From assembly GCF_014642275.1 (NCBI RefSeq), contig NZ_BMIM01000002.1, forward strand, positions 62,001-126,000: a DNA stretch of 64,000 nucleotides, given 5' to 3'. How positions within the stretch are numbered: position 1 is the first letter of the stretch; each line of letters starts with the position of its first letter. This document shows, one piece after another, positions 9,573 to 17,494 of the stretch. A program made the translations under genes and the position numbers. The stretch comes from Flavobacterium lutivivi (GTDB lineage Bacteria > Bacteroidota > Bacteroidia > Flavobacteriales > Flavobacteriaceae). A model generated the notes under the pieces. The model ran no database searches. It was given only the letters and a program-made list of their open reading frames with translations, and was not told the origin of the DNA.

Positions 9573-10256
9573 TTAACTATGTGACATAGCCATGCAAATG
9601 ATACTAATTCTGGAATCAGGAATTTTTTGTAATGCTTTTGCACATGTTTCGAGCGTAGAACCTGTAGTTATCACATCATCAACTAGAATAAAATGCTTGT
9701 TGTGATGCTTTTCGTCAAAAATTACGTCAAATACATTTTCTTTAATTTCTGTTCTGCCCAAAAGATTTTTTTTGGTTTGTGTTTTCGAATATACTTTTCT
9801 CACCAAAATTTTATCTTCAAACGGAATATTTAGTGTTTTTGATAATGCTTTCCCAAATTCATCAACTTGATTATATCCGCGTTCTTTCAATCTTTTTTTA
9901 TGTAAAGGAACAGGAATGATAAAATCGGCCGATTTTATTACTTCAATGTCTTTTAGCTCTTCGCCATACCAGTAACCTATCATTTCGCCTATTTCTTCTT
10001 GACCTTTATACTTCAATTTATGCATCATTTCTTGAACAATTCCCATCTTATGAAAATAAAATTTAGCCGAAGCAAATTCTAAATCCAACCTACCATAGAA
10101 CTTTTTTACAAGTTCATTTTCAGGATTTTTGTGGAAATTTGTTAACGGAATTTCATTTCTGCATGCTGTACAAATCACCACTTCATTGCTCAATAAAAAT
10201 GATTGACAACCCGCGCAAGATTTTGGGAAAAATAAATTCGTTAGGTGTTGAAGCAT
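9573..10256 (-). CDS. comF: ComF-family phosphoribosyltransferase-like protein
   Basis: This 227-residue protein starts with a zinc-finger-like pair of Cys motifs (CAGCQ near residue 14 and CTAC near residue 32). It ends in a type I phosphoribosyltransferase fold with the PRPP loop FILVDDVITTGSTL. ComF proteins are linked to natural transformation, where they act in handling incoming single-stranded DNA, though the true substrate is not known. A basic RGYNQVDEFGKAL segment is also typical. The XRE gene upstream ends 9 bases before this start, so the two probably share a transcript. Confidence 0.88.
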   Translation of the reverse strand: MLQHLTNLFFPKSCAGCQSFLLSNEVVICTACRNEIPLTNFHKNPENELVKKFYGRLDLEFASAKFYFHKMGIVQEMMHKLKYKGQEEIGEMIGYWYGEELKDIEVIKSADFIIPVPLHKKRLKERGYNQVDEFGKALSKTLNIPFEDKILVRKVYSKTQTKKNLLGRTEIKENVFDVIFDEKHHNKHFILVDDVITTGSTLETCAKALQKIPDSRISIICMAMSHS

Positions 10257-10265
10257 TGTAAAACA

Positions 10266-10502
10266 TTAAAAATCAAAAAGTGCTTTGACTTCTATATCAA
10301 GAGCTTTAGCAATTTTGATTATTGTTGTTAGTGATGTGCTTATTTCTGCTCGTTCAATTCTACCTATTTGATTGATTGGGATATTAGCATCATTAGCCAA
10401 CATCTCTTGAGAAAGACTTTTTGCCAACCTAATTTCTCTTAGTCGACTTCCAAACTTATATAGAAACAATTGTTCTTCGATTTCCACAATTGAAATTTCC
10501 AT
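10266..10502 (-). CDS. Small XRE-family transcriptional regulator
   Basis: This is a 78-residue single-domain helix-turn-helix protein. The core FGSRLREIRLAKSLSQEMLANDANIPINQIGRIERAEISTSLTTIIKIAKAL is a standard Cro/CI HTH_3 fold. I chose the ATG at 10502. A GTG at 10526 would add eight residues and would lie inside a palindrome, so it is less likely. The gene stands just before comF and diverges from the HExxH lipoprotein gene. The palindrome at 10522-10537 between them is a natural candidate for its operator, which suggests autoregulation; this is inference. Confidence 0.8.
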   Translation of the reverse strand: MEISIVEIEEQLFLYKFGSRLREIRLAKSLSQEMLANDANIPINQIGRIERAEISTSLTTIIKIAKALDIEVKALFDF

Positions 10503-10521
10503 ATAAAGCAGGTTTTTAATA

Positions 10522-10537
10522 AACACATATTTGTGTT
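10522..10537. promoter_or_regulatory. Candidate operator palindrome AACACATATTTGTGTT
   Basis: The six-base arms AACACA and TGTGTT are separated by TATT, in the 98-base gap between the divergent XRE gene and the lipoprotein gene at 10601. Size, symmetry and place fit a binding site for a dimeric XRE protein. No experiment supports it. Confidence 0.4.
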
Positions 10538-10600
10538 ATTAAAAATAATTTTCTATGTTTGAAAGAAATATACTAATTTTAACCCTAAACCAGATTAATA

Positions 10601-12328
10601 ATGAAACCAACAACTAAAATTCTACTTCTTTTTTTAGCAGTTATTATGAGTTTGATTTTCACAAGTTGCGAAAAGGATTTGTATGAAGATGCGATAAAAG
10701 AAAATTCAAAATTTAAATATGAGGTCTTGAGGGGATTTAATGCTCAAAAATCGTTTTATAAACTTAAACAGAAACTAAATAAAAAAGAAGAGTCAACTTT
10801 AGATACACGCAATAGAATATTTGACTTTAATATTGGAACCATTAGTTATGATGAGGTGATTAAGGTTGTTGATAGCTTAGGAAAAGAAAACTATACATTT
10901 GAAGTACTTCATCCACTAACTAGTGATACTAAATTTTTTAACTTGGTTTTACAGGAAAAAGACAATTTATATGTTATAAAATTATTGGAATATACAATGA
11001 CCGAGGAATTTTCAAATCAATATAAAATCAATCATGATTTAACAAATTTTAAAGGCACATTAATATCCTATACTATCTATAATGAAACTCCATGCCCAGA
11101 GCCTAACTTATTAATAAATATTGGAGAAGTTCCAATGAACTCTAACATTGGTGGTGGTAGTGGAGACAATAGTGGAATACCGAGTTCTGGTCCTGGTATT
11201 GGAGATAATAGTGGACACGGTACTGGTGGTAATCTAACAGTAATGTTACTCGCTTTAGATTGGAGTATTATTGATCCTAGTAGTAGTAATAATAATTCTG
11301 GGGAAAATCAACTTCAACATCATATTATTCTATGGAGAACTTCTGAAACCATAAACACAAATAATGAAAACTCTGAACCTGTTGATCCATGCGCAAATAA
11401 TACTCAGATTGGAGTTTTAGCTCCTGTAGATAAATGTTCAAAAACATTTCTCGAAGGTTTAAGAAATGAAGAAAGAATGTGGCTTTATAACCATAATGAC
11501 ATCCACAACGAACTCATGGATTTTATTTCAAAAAGTGCAAATTGTGAAGAAGCCAATACTCTTGCAAATGATATAATAACTCAATGCATTTTATATTCTA
11601 ATACTTTTCCCTCAATTAAACCGTTTCTAATTGAGAAACAAATTGATGATAGCCAGCTTGATGATTGCTCAAAAGGGATTTTAAATAAATTAAAACAAAA
11701 CCACGCTATTGCTAAAATAATTGCTAGGTTTGATAATCCTAGTACACCTTTTTCAATTAATTTTAGCCAAATTCCTAACTTGTTGAATCCAAGTGGTCAA
11801 TCAGTTTTTGGAAATACATCAGCAACTCCAACAAATTATGTTTATGATATTAAACTCAATTCGAATTATTTTAAAAATGACGGTGCAACAAAATTAGGTA
11901 AAGCAACAACAATCGTTCACGAAATGATACATGCCTTGATAATGAGTGTAATACAAAATTCCGGTAATCCAAACAACACCGATTTAACCGATTTTCCTGA
12001 GATATGGAATGAATATGTTGTACAAAAAACAGGCAGTAATAATGAGAGTAATCATATAACTATTGCAAATCATTATGTGAATGTTATTGCAAGTGCTTTA
12101 CAAGAGTTTATTACAAATACACCAGTAACAAATGACTCTCAAATCGAACAAATTTACAAAGATTTATCTTGGAGTGGACTTTTCAGACCAGGTCAACCTT
12201 CTCCATTTGATAGCACTATTTTAACCCCACAATATAGGGTTCAAGTAAATTCAAGAAAAAATGCGGAAATGTTGAATACCGAATACAATGGTGTTAATCC
12301 TTCAAATAATCCATCATGTCAAAACTAA
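10601..12328 (+). CDS. Lipoprotein with HExxH motif, putative zinc metallopeptidase
   Basis: This 575-residue protein has a lipoprotein signal (LLLFLAVIMSLIFTSCEKD, lipobox Cys near 23). Residues 60-170 form a mixed domain of unknown type. Residues about 185-265 are a low-complexity linker rich in Gly, Ser and Asn. From about 275 follows a region with several cysteines. The catalytic-looking motif is IVHEMIHAL with H440, E441 and H444, the HExxH signature of zinc peptidases; further ligands could lie in the following helix (PEIWNEYVVQ). I do not recognise a named family; similar proteins are found as accessory lipoproteins in Flavobacteriaceae. The next gene overlaps its end by 13 bases, which argues for co-expression. 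Peptidase activity is inferred only from the motif. Confidence 0.65.
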   Translation: MKPTTKILLLFLAVIMSLIFTSCEKDLYEDAIKENSKFKYEVLRGFNAQKSFYKLKQKLNKKEESTLDTRNRIFDFNIGTISYDEVIKVVDSLGKENYTFEVLHPLTSDTKFFNLVLQEKDNLYVIKLLEYTMTEEFSNQYKINHDLTNFKGTLISYTIYNETPCPEPNLLINIGEVPMNSNIGGGSGDNSGIPSSGPGIGDNSGHGTGGNLTVMLLALDWSIIDPSSSNNNSGENQLQHHIILWRTSETINTNNENSEPVDPCANNTQIGVLAPVDKCSKTFLEGLRNEERMWLYNHNDIHNELMDFISKSANCEEANTLANDIITQCILYSNTFPSIKPFLIEKQIDDSQLDDCSKGILNKLKQNHAIAKIIARFDNPSTPFSINFSQIPNLLNPSGQSVFGNTSATPTNYVYDIKLNSNYFKNDGATKLGKATTIVHEMIHALIMSVIQNSGNPNNTDLTDFPEIWNEYVVQKTGSNNESNHITIANHYVNVIASALQEFITNTPVTNDSQIEQIYKDLSWSGLFRPGQPSPFDSTILTPQYRVQVNSRKNAEMLNTEYNGVNPSNNPSCQN

Positions 12329-12933
12329 AATTTTATATTTTTTTTGCTTTAATCTTTTTAATTACATCTTGCTCTTCGATTAAAAACAATAATGAAGTTT
12401 TAGCAACTGTGATAAAAGATTTAAAAACTCCGTATAGTTTGCATCACATAGATAGTGTTGAAATTGTAGACTTTCAATTTTTAATTAATAAAAAGTTACT
12501 TGATGGCTATAAGAAACAAAAGGTAATAGCTTCTAATAATGGTTTACAGTCTTCAGATGGAAGTTTTGAATGGGTTGATAAAAAGCATGAATGGATATTA
12601 AATGATGATGAGATTGATTTCATGATTAAAGAACTATCTAAACAAAAAAAAGGATTTTGGGAAAAGAAAGATTTTATCAAAAATCAAGAGTTTATCCAGT
12701 TGGTTGATTTTAGTACGTTTTATAATCCATTTGTGAAGGATAAAGAAATACAAGAGAGGATTAAAAAAGAAAAGTTTGTTTATTTCTTCTCAAAACCATT
12801 ATTTAATCGAAAGAAAGATATTTTTATTATTCAATACGAGACTTTATTATTGCTTAATTCCAGAACCACTTTGATTTATAAAAAAGAGAATGGAAAATGG
12901 AAACATCTTGCTGGTCTATATCCTCACGGGTAA
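12316..12933 (+). CDS. Hypothetical lipoprotein
   Basis: This 205-residue protein has a typical lipoprotein signal (IFFALIFLITSCSS, Cys near residue 19). The rest is rich in Lys, Phe and Asp, without a motif I can name; residues 150-205 read like a beta-rich fold (FIIQYETLLLLNSRTTLIYKKENGKWKHLAGLYP). Its start overlaps the end of the HExxH lipoprotein gene by 13 bases in another frame, so translation is probably coupled. It may be a partner or immunity-like companion of that protein; there is no direct evidence for this. Confidence 0.65.
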   Translation: MSKLKFYIFFALIFLITSCSSIKNNNEVLATVIKDLKTPYSLHHIDSVEIVDFQFLINKKLLDGYKKQKVIASNNGLQSSDGSFEWVDKKHEWILNDDEIDFMIKELSKQKKGFWEKKDFIKNQEFIQLVDFSTFYNPFVKDKEIQERIKKEKFVYFFSKPLFNRKKDIFIIQYETLLLLNSRTTLIYKKENGKWKHLAGLYPHG

Positions 12934-13045
12934 ATTTATTATGTTTGGAATAAAAGTAAAAAATACTGTATAATTTAAACTATACTTTTTATTTTTAAAT
13001 CTAGTAATAAACTCAAAATATAATCACAACTGTAATTAGTCATTT

Positions 13046-13522
13046 ATGAAAAAAATTTATAAAATATTCATTTTTTTTTCTTCAACAATTCTTTTTTCAC
13101 AAGAATATAAAAAAGATTTGTATTTATTGATTGATAACAACACTCAAATAATTGCTGAAGGAAATGGATATACATTTACCTTATATATAAAAAGTAAAGA
13201 CCAAAAATTTTCGCATGATGTTTACACATTTTATATTAATAATGACGGATTTGAAATTAAACCATTAAAAGATTTGGCAAAACCAATTTCTATTGACACA
13301 CTAAATTTAAATAAACAATTTGATTTTTTTAATAATAATTCAGCCTGTCAAAGTCATGAAGAGCTAAGCCTCAAGAGAATTTTTTTAGTTAAAGAAGTCC
13401 AGAAAGACAATAAATCAAATAATATGCAATACAGATGTTGGCCTGTAATTTATGCTGGCACTCAAAAAGATATTATAAAGACATCTCCCGACTTTTCTAA
13501 TAAAAAATATTTTGAAGAATAG
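13046..13522 (+). CDS. Hypothetical secreted protein
   Basis: This 158-residue protein has a Sec signal peptide (about residues 1-19, ending TILFSQ) and a beta-rich body without any motif I recognise; two cysteines are present (NSACQS and RCWPV). It lies 112 bases after the lipoprotein gene on the same strand, in A+T-rich surroundings. It could belong to the same accessory block. Function unknown. Confidence 0.55.
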   Translation: MKKIYKIFIFFSSTILFSQEYKKDLYLLIDNNTQIIAEGNGYTFTLYIKSKDQKFSHDVYTFYINNDGFEIKPLKDLAKPISIDTLNLNKQFDFFNNNSACQSHEELSLKRIFLVKEVQKDNKSNNMQYRCWPVIYAGTQKDIIKTSPDFSNKKYFEE

Positions 13523-13632
13523 TTTTTTAAAATAACATGATAAATACATTAACAGTTTTAAAATATCTGTGGTTAAATTCAATTATTTTCTCAAAGTATA
13601 ATTATTCGCCAATTTCATAAGCCTACTTTTTA

Positions 13633-13640
13633 TATTTTTG
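13633..13640 (+). promoter_or_regulatory. -7 element TATTTTTG for glyS
   Basis: An exact TAnnTTTG box ends 7 bases before the glyS ATG. With transcription starting about 4 bases after the box, the leader would be only about 4 bases, so the message is nearly leaderless. No clear TTG at -33 was seen. Confidence 0.5.
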
Positions 13641-13647
13641 CACCACT

Positions 13648-15192
13648 ATGGCAAAACAAGACGATTTATTTAAAAATGTAGTTTCGCACGCAAAAGAGTA
13701 CGGATTTATCTTTCCGTCAAGCGAAATTTACGACGGATTAAGCGCAGTGTACGATTATGCGCAAAATGGTGTTGAACTCAAAAAAAACATCCGCGAATAC
13801 TGGTGGAAAGCAATGGTGCAAATGCACGAAAACATTGTAGGTCTCGACGCGGCTATTTTGATGCATCCAACTACTTGGAAAGCGTCGGGTCACGTAGATG
13901 CGTTCAACGATCCATTAATTGACAATAAAGATTCGAAAAAAAGATACAGAGCCGACGTTTTAATTGAGGATTATGCCGAAAAATTAAACCTGAAAGCTAA
14001 AAAAGAAATCGAAAAAGCCCGTGAGCGTTTTGGCGACGCCTTTGACGAAGAACAATACAAAACCACCAATCCACGTGTGATGGAATATTTGGCTAAAGAG
14101 CGAGAAATTCTTGAACGTATGGGGAAATCGTTGGGTTCAGGCGATTTAGAAGATGTAAAAGCCTTGATTGAAGAATTGGAAATTGCCGATCCAGAAACAG
14201 GTTCACGCAATTGGACCGATGTGAAGCAATTCAACTTGATGTTTGGTACCAAATTAGGCGCTTCTGCTGAAAATGCCATGGATTTATACTTGCGTCCGGA
14301 AACGGCACAAGGGATTTTTGTAAACTTCTTGAATGTGCAAAAAACGGGCCGCATGAAAGTGCCATTTGGTATTGCGCAAACTGGAAAAGCATTCCGAAAT
14401 GAGATTGTTGCCAGACAATTCATCTTCCGAATGCGTGAATTTGAGCAAATGGAAATGCAATTCTTCGTTAAACCTGGTGAAGAAATGAAATGGTACGAGT
14501 ATTGGAAAGAAACACGTTTGAAATGGCATTTGTCATTAGGTTTGGGTGAAAAAAATTACCGTTTCCACGACCACGAAAAATTAGCACATTACGCCAACGC
14601 AGCCGCTGATATCGAATTCAATTTCCCATTCGGATTCAAAGAATTGGAAGGAATTCACTCAAGAACTGATTTCGACTTAAAAGCACACGAGCAATATTCG
14701 GGTAAAAAATTACAGTATTTTGACAACGAAACCAACTCTAATTACGTTCCTTATGTAGTAGAAACTTCAGTTGGTTTGGATCGTATGTTTTTGGCCGTTT
14801 TCTCTACGGCTTTAAAAGAAGAAACCTTAGAAGACGGTTCTACACGTACGGTATTGTCATTACCAAGCGTTTTGGCGCCAACCAAAGCGGCCGTTTTACC
14901 CTTGATAAAAAGAGACGGTTTACCTGAGTTAGCACAAAGTATCGTAGAAGAGTTAAAATGGGATTTTAACGTTGCCTACGACGAAAAAGATGCTGTAGGA
15001 AGACGTTACCGTCGTCAAGACGCGCTAGGAACGCCATTTTGCATCACAGTAGATCATCAAACCTTGGAAGACCAAACCGTAACGATTCGTCACCGTGATT
15101 CTATGGCGCAAGACCGCGTTAAGATTTCAGATTTAAGAGGAATCATCAACGAAGAAGTATCGATGCGCAATTGGTTGATGAAGACGAAATAG
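13648..15192 (+). CDS. glyS: Glycyl-tRNA synthetase (dimeric, class II)
   Basis: This 514-residue single-chain alpha2 enzyme of the archaeal/eukaryotic-like type charges tRNA-Gly. Support includes the N-terminal region FIFPSSEIYDGL with DYAQNGVELKKNIREYWW, class II motif 2 around GKAFRNEIVARQFIFRMREFEQMEMQ, motif 3 around VETSVGLDRMFLAVFSTAL, and the C-terminal anticodon-binding domain (about 410-514). The usual insertion is present and the length is normal for Bacteroidetes. It ends before a bidirectional hairpin shared with the converging small gene. Confidence 0.96.
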   Translation: MAKQDDLFKNVVSHAKEYGFIFPSSEIYDGLSAVYDYAQNGVELKKNIREYWWKAMVQMHENIVGLDAAILMHPTTWKASGHVDAFNDPLIDNKDSKKRYRADVLIEDYAEKLNLKAKKEIEKARERFGDAFDEEQYKTTNPRVMEYLAKEREILERMGKSLGSGDLEDVKALIEELEIADPETGSRNWTDVKQFNLMFGTKLGASAENAMDLYLRPETAQGIFVNFLNVQKTGRMKVPFGIAQTGKAFRNEIVARQFIFRMREFEQMEMQFFVKPGEEMKWYEYWKETRLKWHLSLGLGEKNYRFHDHEKLAHYANAAADIEFNFPFGFKELEGIHSRTDFDLKAHEQYSGKKLQYFDNETNSNYVPYVVETSVGLDRMFLAVFSTALKEETLEDGSTRTVLSLPSVLAPTKAAVLPLIKRDGLPELAQSIVEELKWDFNVAYDEKDAVGRRYRRQDALGTPFCITVDHQTLEDQTVTIRHRDSMAQDRVKISDLRGIINEEVSMRNWLMKTK

Positions 15193-15210
15193 AATAAAAT
15201 AAATTATATT

Positions 15211-15244
15211 TAATAAACCCAAAATCAATGATTTTGGGTTTATT
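15211..15244. terminator. Bidirectional terminator between glyS and the 15248 gene
   Basis: AATAAACCCAAAATC pairs with its complement GATTTTGGGTTTATT around a very short loop. A and T runs on either side let it serve both converging genes. Confidence 0.85.
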
Positions 15245-15247
15245 ATT

Positions 15248-15769
15248 TTAGAATCTATACCCTATAAATAAATCTCCTCTAAAAGAAGCGTCAGGAGCAG
15301 TATTAGAGTTTCCTAAAACTCTTCCGCCGCCAATAAGAATTTCAAAAACAAATCCAGTATTGTTTATCCATTTTTTACCGACACACAAGCCTAATGAAGC
15401 AGCAGAATAGTTCTCATAAATATTATAATCATCTTTATCTGTATAACCCGTTGCATATTTTCCAAAACCTTCAATAAAAAAACCCTTGGCTCCAAATTCT
15501 TTCGATTCTTGAAAATAAAATCGTGCAAAAGGTGTTACAGAAAAATCTTCAGGATATGAATTGCTTTTGTCAAAGTTCACTAAAACAGAAGATCCAAAGG
15601 TGAAATCTTTTGTTTGGATATATTCATATGTCCCTTCAAAAATTGAACCTGCTAATAGTTTTACAATGCCTATTTTAACTTCATGTTTTCTATCAAATAT
15701 TGAATTTGTTGTTTGCGAAAAACTTTTGTTGAAGTTTAATATCAAAAAAACTAGTACTATTTTTTTCAT
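15248..15769 (-). CDS. Small outer-membrane-like secreted protein
   Basis: This 173-residue protein has a signal peptide (IVLVFLILNFNKSFSQ) and alternating beta strands ending in the aromatic C-terminus GDLFIGYRF, typical of outer membrane barrels that end in Phe. The segments GTYEYIQTKDFTFGSSVLV and VTPFARFYFQ resemble DUF3575-type proteins. It is probably an eight-stranded barrel in the outer membrane. It converges on glyS and stands alone. Role unknown. Confidence 0.65.
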   Translation of the reverse strand: MKKIVLVFLILNFNKSFSQTTNSIFDRKHEVKIGIVKLLAGSIFEGTYEYIQTKDFTFGSSVLVNFDKSNSYPEDFSVTPFARFYFQESKEFGAKGFFIEGFGKYATGYTDKDDYNIYENYSAASLGLCVGKKWINNTGFVFEILIGGGRVLGNSNTAPDASFRGDLFIGYRF

Positions 15770-15858
15770 AAAATTATTTTTATAAAATTCAGCAGAAACT
15801 GTGCCAATTAAATTTATTGCTAATGCAAATTAAAAATATGCATTATAAAACTATAAAG

Positions 15859-15909
15859 TTCGATAAAAACACTACTTTCGTTTAACGAAAATTTAAGTTT
15901 TTTGTCGAA
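15859..15909. repeat. Nested inverted repeat upstream of the LytTR gene
   Basis: Outer arms TTCGATAAAAAC (15859-15870) and GTTTTTTGTCGAA (15897-15909) pair with one mismatch and one bulge. Inside them lies the perfect palindrome TTTCGTTTAACGAAA (15876-15890, seven-base arms). It occupies the 252-base gap between two divergent genes, about 110 bases before the LytTR start. It could be an operator or a cruciform-forming site; no T-run makes it a clear terminator. Confidence 0.55.
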
Positions 15910-16021
15910 TATATTTTAACAGTCAATAATTATTGGTAATATTCGCATGAAATAGTTCCCCAAAAACTACTATAGCTTATTAATCTTCTATGCTTTGTTT
16001 ATTCTATAAGCTGAGCAAACA

Positions 16022-17119
16022 ATGAATTACACATTTGTCGTTATTGATGATAATCCAGAAGATATTTTGAAAACCAAAGCATTAGCCGAAAGTTTTCAAA
16101 ATCTTACTTTTATTGGTTCAGCTCAAAACTATGATGACGGGATAGATTTAATTCTTGAATTTCAACCAAAGTTAATTTTCTTAGAAATTAATCCTTCAAA
16201 AACAGACAGCAACTTGTCTTTTAGTTTCATTAGTGAATTATATCGTTATCTAAAAAACGTTCCCGAGATAATCATAACAACAAATACTAAAGAATATGCT
16301 TTTGAAGCATTAAAATATGAAGTGATTGATTATTTATTGAAACCTCTAAATGTAAGAGATTTTAGAAAAGCTGTTTTCAAATTATTCAGGGATATAGATG
16401 TAAATTATACTATTGTTCAACCACCTGTTGAACAAATTCAAACTATTGAAGCAATAAAACAATCTCAAAATATTACAGAAACTAATACAGAAAATATTGA
16501 AGATAAAGTTTCTGAAAATACTCAAGAGTTAGAAAACGAAATCAATGATGAAGTTAGTGCTTTAGATACGAACATAATTGATGAAGATAAGACTGATTTT
16601 TCAACAGAGCCAGAAATTGAAATAGAAAACCCATCTGATGAATTGATAGAAAGTACAGATGCAATTCTAAACACTGAAGTTAAAGATGGTATAGATACAA
16701 TTGAGATTAATGAGATTGAAGAAGACAAAAATCAACCTTCTGAAGATTTAATTTATGCTAAGCAAAAACCATTAGTGATTTGTGTGAAATCGTATGGTGA
16801 TTATCGATATATCGACTCTGAAGACATTCTTTATTTCGAGGCAGATAATAATTCAACAGATATTCATTTGAATAATGGAGAAATGATAACTGCATTTAAA
16901 ACATTAAAACATTTTGAAAATGTATTGCCTCAGAATCAGTTTTTGAGAATTCACAACAGTTATATCATTAACATAAATCAGGTTTCCAGAATTCATACAG
17001 GAAACACCGTTTGTTATATTAAAAATTCTACCACCAAACTTCCTTTTTCAAAATCCTATAAAGACAATGTGGATTTAATTATTCAAAAAATTGCTGGTGG
17101 AAATTATTTGGAGATATAG
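16022..17119 (+). CDS. LytTR-family response regulator with Glu in place of the phospho-acceptor Asp
   Basis: This 365-residue DNA-binding regulator has a receiver domain (residues 1-120) with the acidic pair D9/D10, T86/T87 and K107, but Glu55 (LIFLEINP) where the phosphorylated Asp normally sits. Residues about 125-245 are an unusually long, strongly acidic linker. The LytTR DNA-binding domain covers about 250-360 (YIDSEDILYFEADNNSTDIHL...FLRIHNSYIININQVSRI). LytTR proteins usually bind two direct repeats about 21 bases apart, and such a pair lies 184 bases after this gene, upstream of the repeat peptide gene. The Glu may mimic phosphorylation or make the protein independent of a kinase. 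The neighbouring kinase is of the HisKA_3 type, which usually pairs with NarL-type regulators. Confidence 0.85.
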   Translation: MNYTFVVIDDNPEDILKTKALAESFQNLTFIGSAQNYDDGIDLILEFQPKLIFLEINPSKTDSNLSFSFISELYRYLKNVPEIIITTNTKEYAFEALKYEVIDYLLKPLNVRDFRKAVFKLFRDIDVNYTIVQPPVEQIQTIEAIKQSQNITETNTENIEDKVSENTQELENEINDEVSALDTNIIDEDKTDFSTEPEIEIENPSDELIESTDAILNTEVKDGIDTIEINEIEEDKNQPSEDLIYAKQKPLVICVKSYGDYRYIDSEDILYFEADNNSTDIHLNNGEMITAFKTLKHFENVLPQNQFLRIHNSYIININQVSRIHTGNTVCYIKNSTTKLPFSKSYKDNVDLIIQKIAGGNYLEI

Positions 17120-17482
17120 AATCAATTCCAATTTATTTTTAAAATCTTTCCTGTCATAGATTCCAAAACCTCATTAGAGTCGATTTAAGACACTTTTGTT
17201 TTATTGAATCTACCGCCACGTTTTATTAAAAAAACACATTTAAAACGAGTCTGTATCAGCTATATGAGTCTAATTTTAGCTGAAAATCAGAAAAGTGTAA
17301 AAATCATTCACTCAAATTTGGGTATCATTCACTATCAAACAAATGCATTCTACCATAAACACCTGATTTCATAATGCTTGACAGAGACTACCGTTGTAGT
17401 TTTACATCGTGAAAAAGTTTCAACACCTGATCAATGTTGATGCAGCTATCACAGAAAAAAGTAAAACAACTTAACAAAATAA
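17120..17482 (+). other. 363-base non-coding region with structured promoter upstream of the repeat peptide gene
   Basis: I see no gene here. The stretch holds two identical direct repeats ATCATTCACT (17303-17312, 17324-17333), a second pair AACACCTGAT (17358-17367, 17422-17431), a small hairpin ACTAC-CGTT-GTAGT (17387-17400), a possible promoter (TTG at 17378-17380, then TAGTTTTA at 17397-17404) and a near-palindrome ATCAATGTTGAT (17430-17441). The leader of the peptide gene would be roughly 75-90 bases. The density of repeats is higher than in any other gap of the window. Confidence 0.6.
17303..17333. promoter_or_regulatory. Candidate LytTR binding site: two direct repeats ATCATTCACT, 21 bases apart
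   Basis: Both 10-base copies are identical. They are spaced by 11 bases, so their starts are 21 bases (two helical turns) apart. LytTR regulators such as AgrA and ComE bind direct repeats with this geometry upstream of their target promoters. The site lies between a LytTR gene and the peptide gene, about 65-75 bases before the possible promoter. Confidence 0.55.
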
Positions 17483-17494
17483 ATGTCTCAAATT

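Noticed and set aside
10503-10526. GTG start for the small XRE gene
   Set aside because: It would lie inside the candidate operator palindrome, and the added residues (FIKNLLY) do not belong to the HTH fold.
13971-14423. 150-residue minus-strand frame inside glyS
   Set aside because: It is an antisense shadow of a highly conserved gene, without any domain or start signal.
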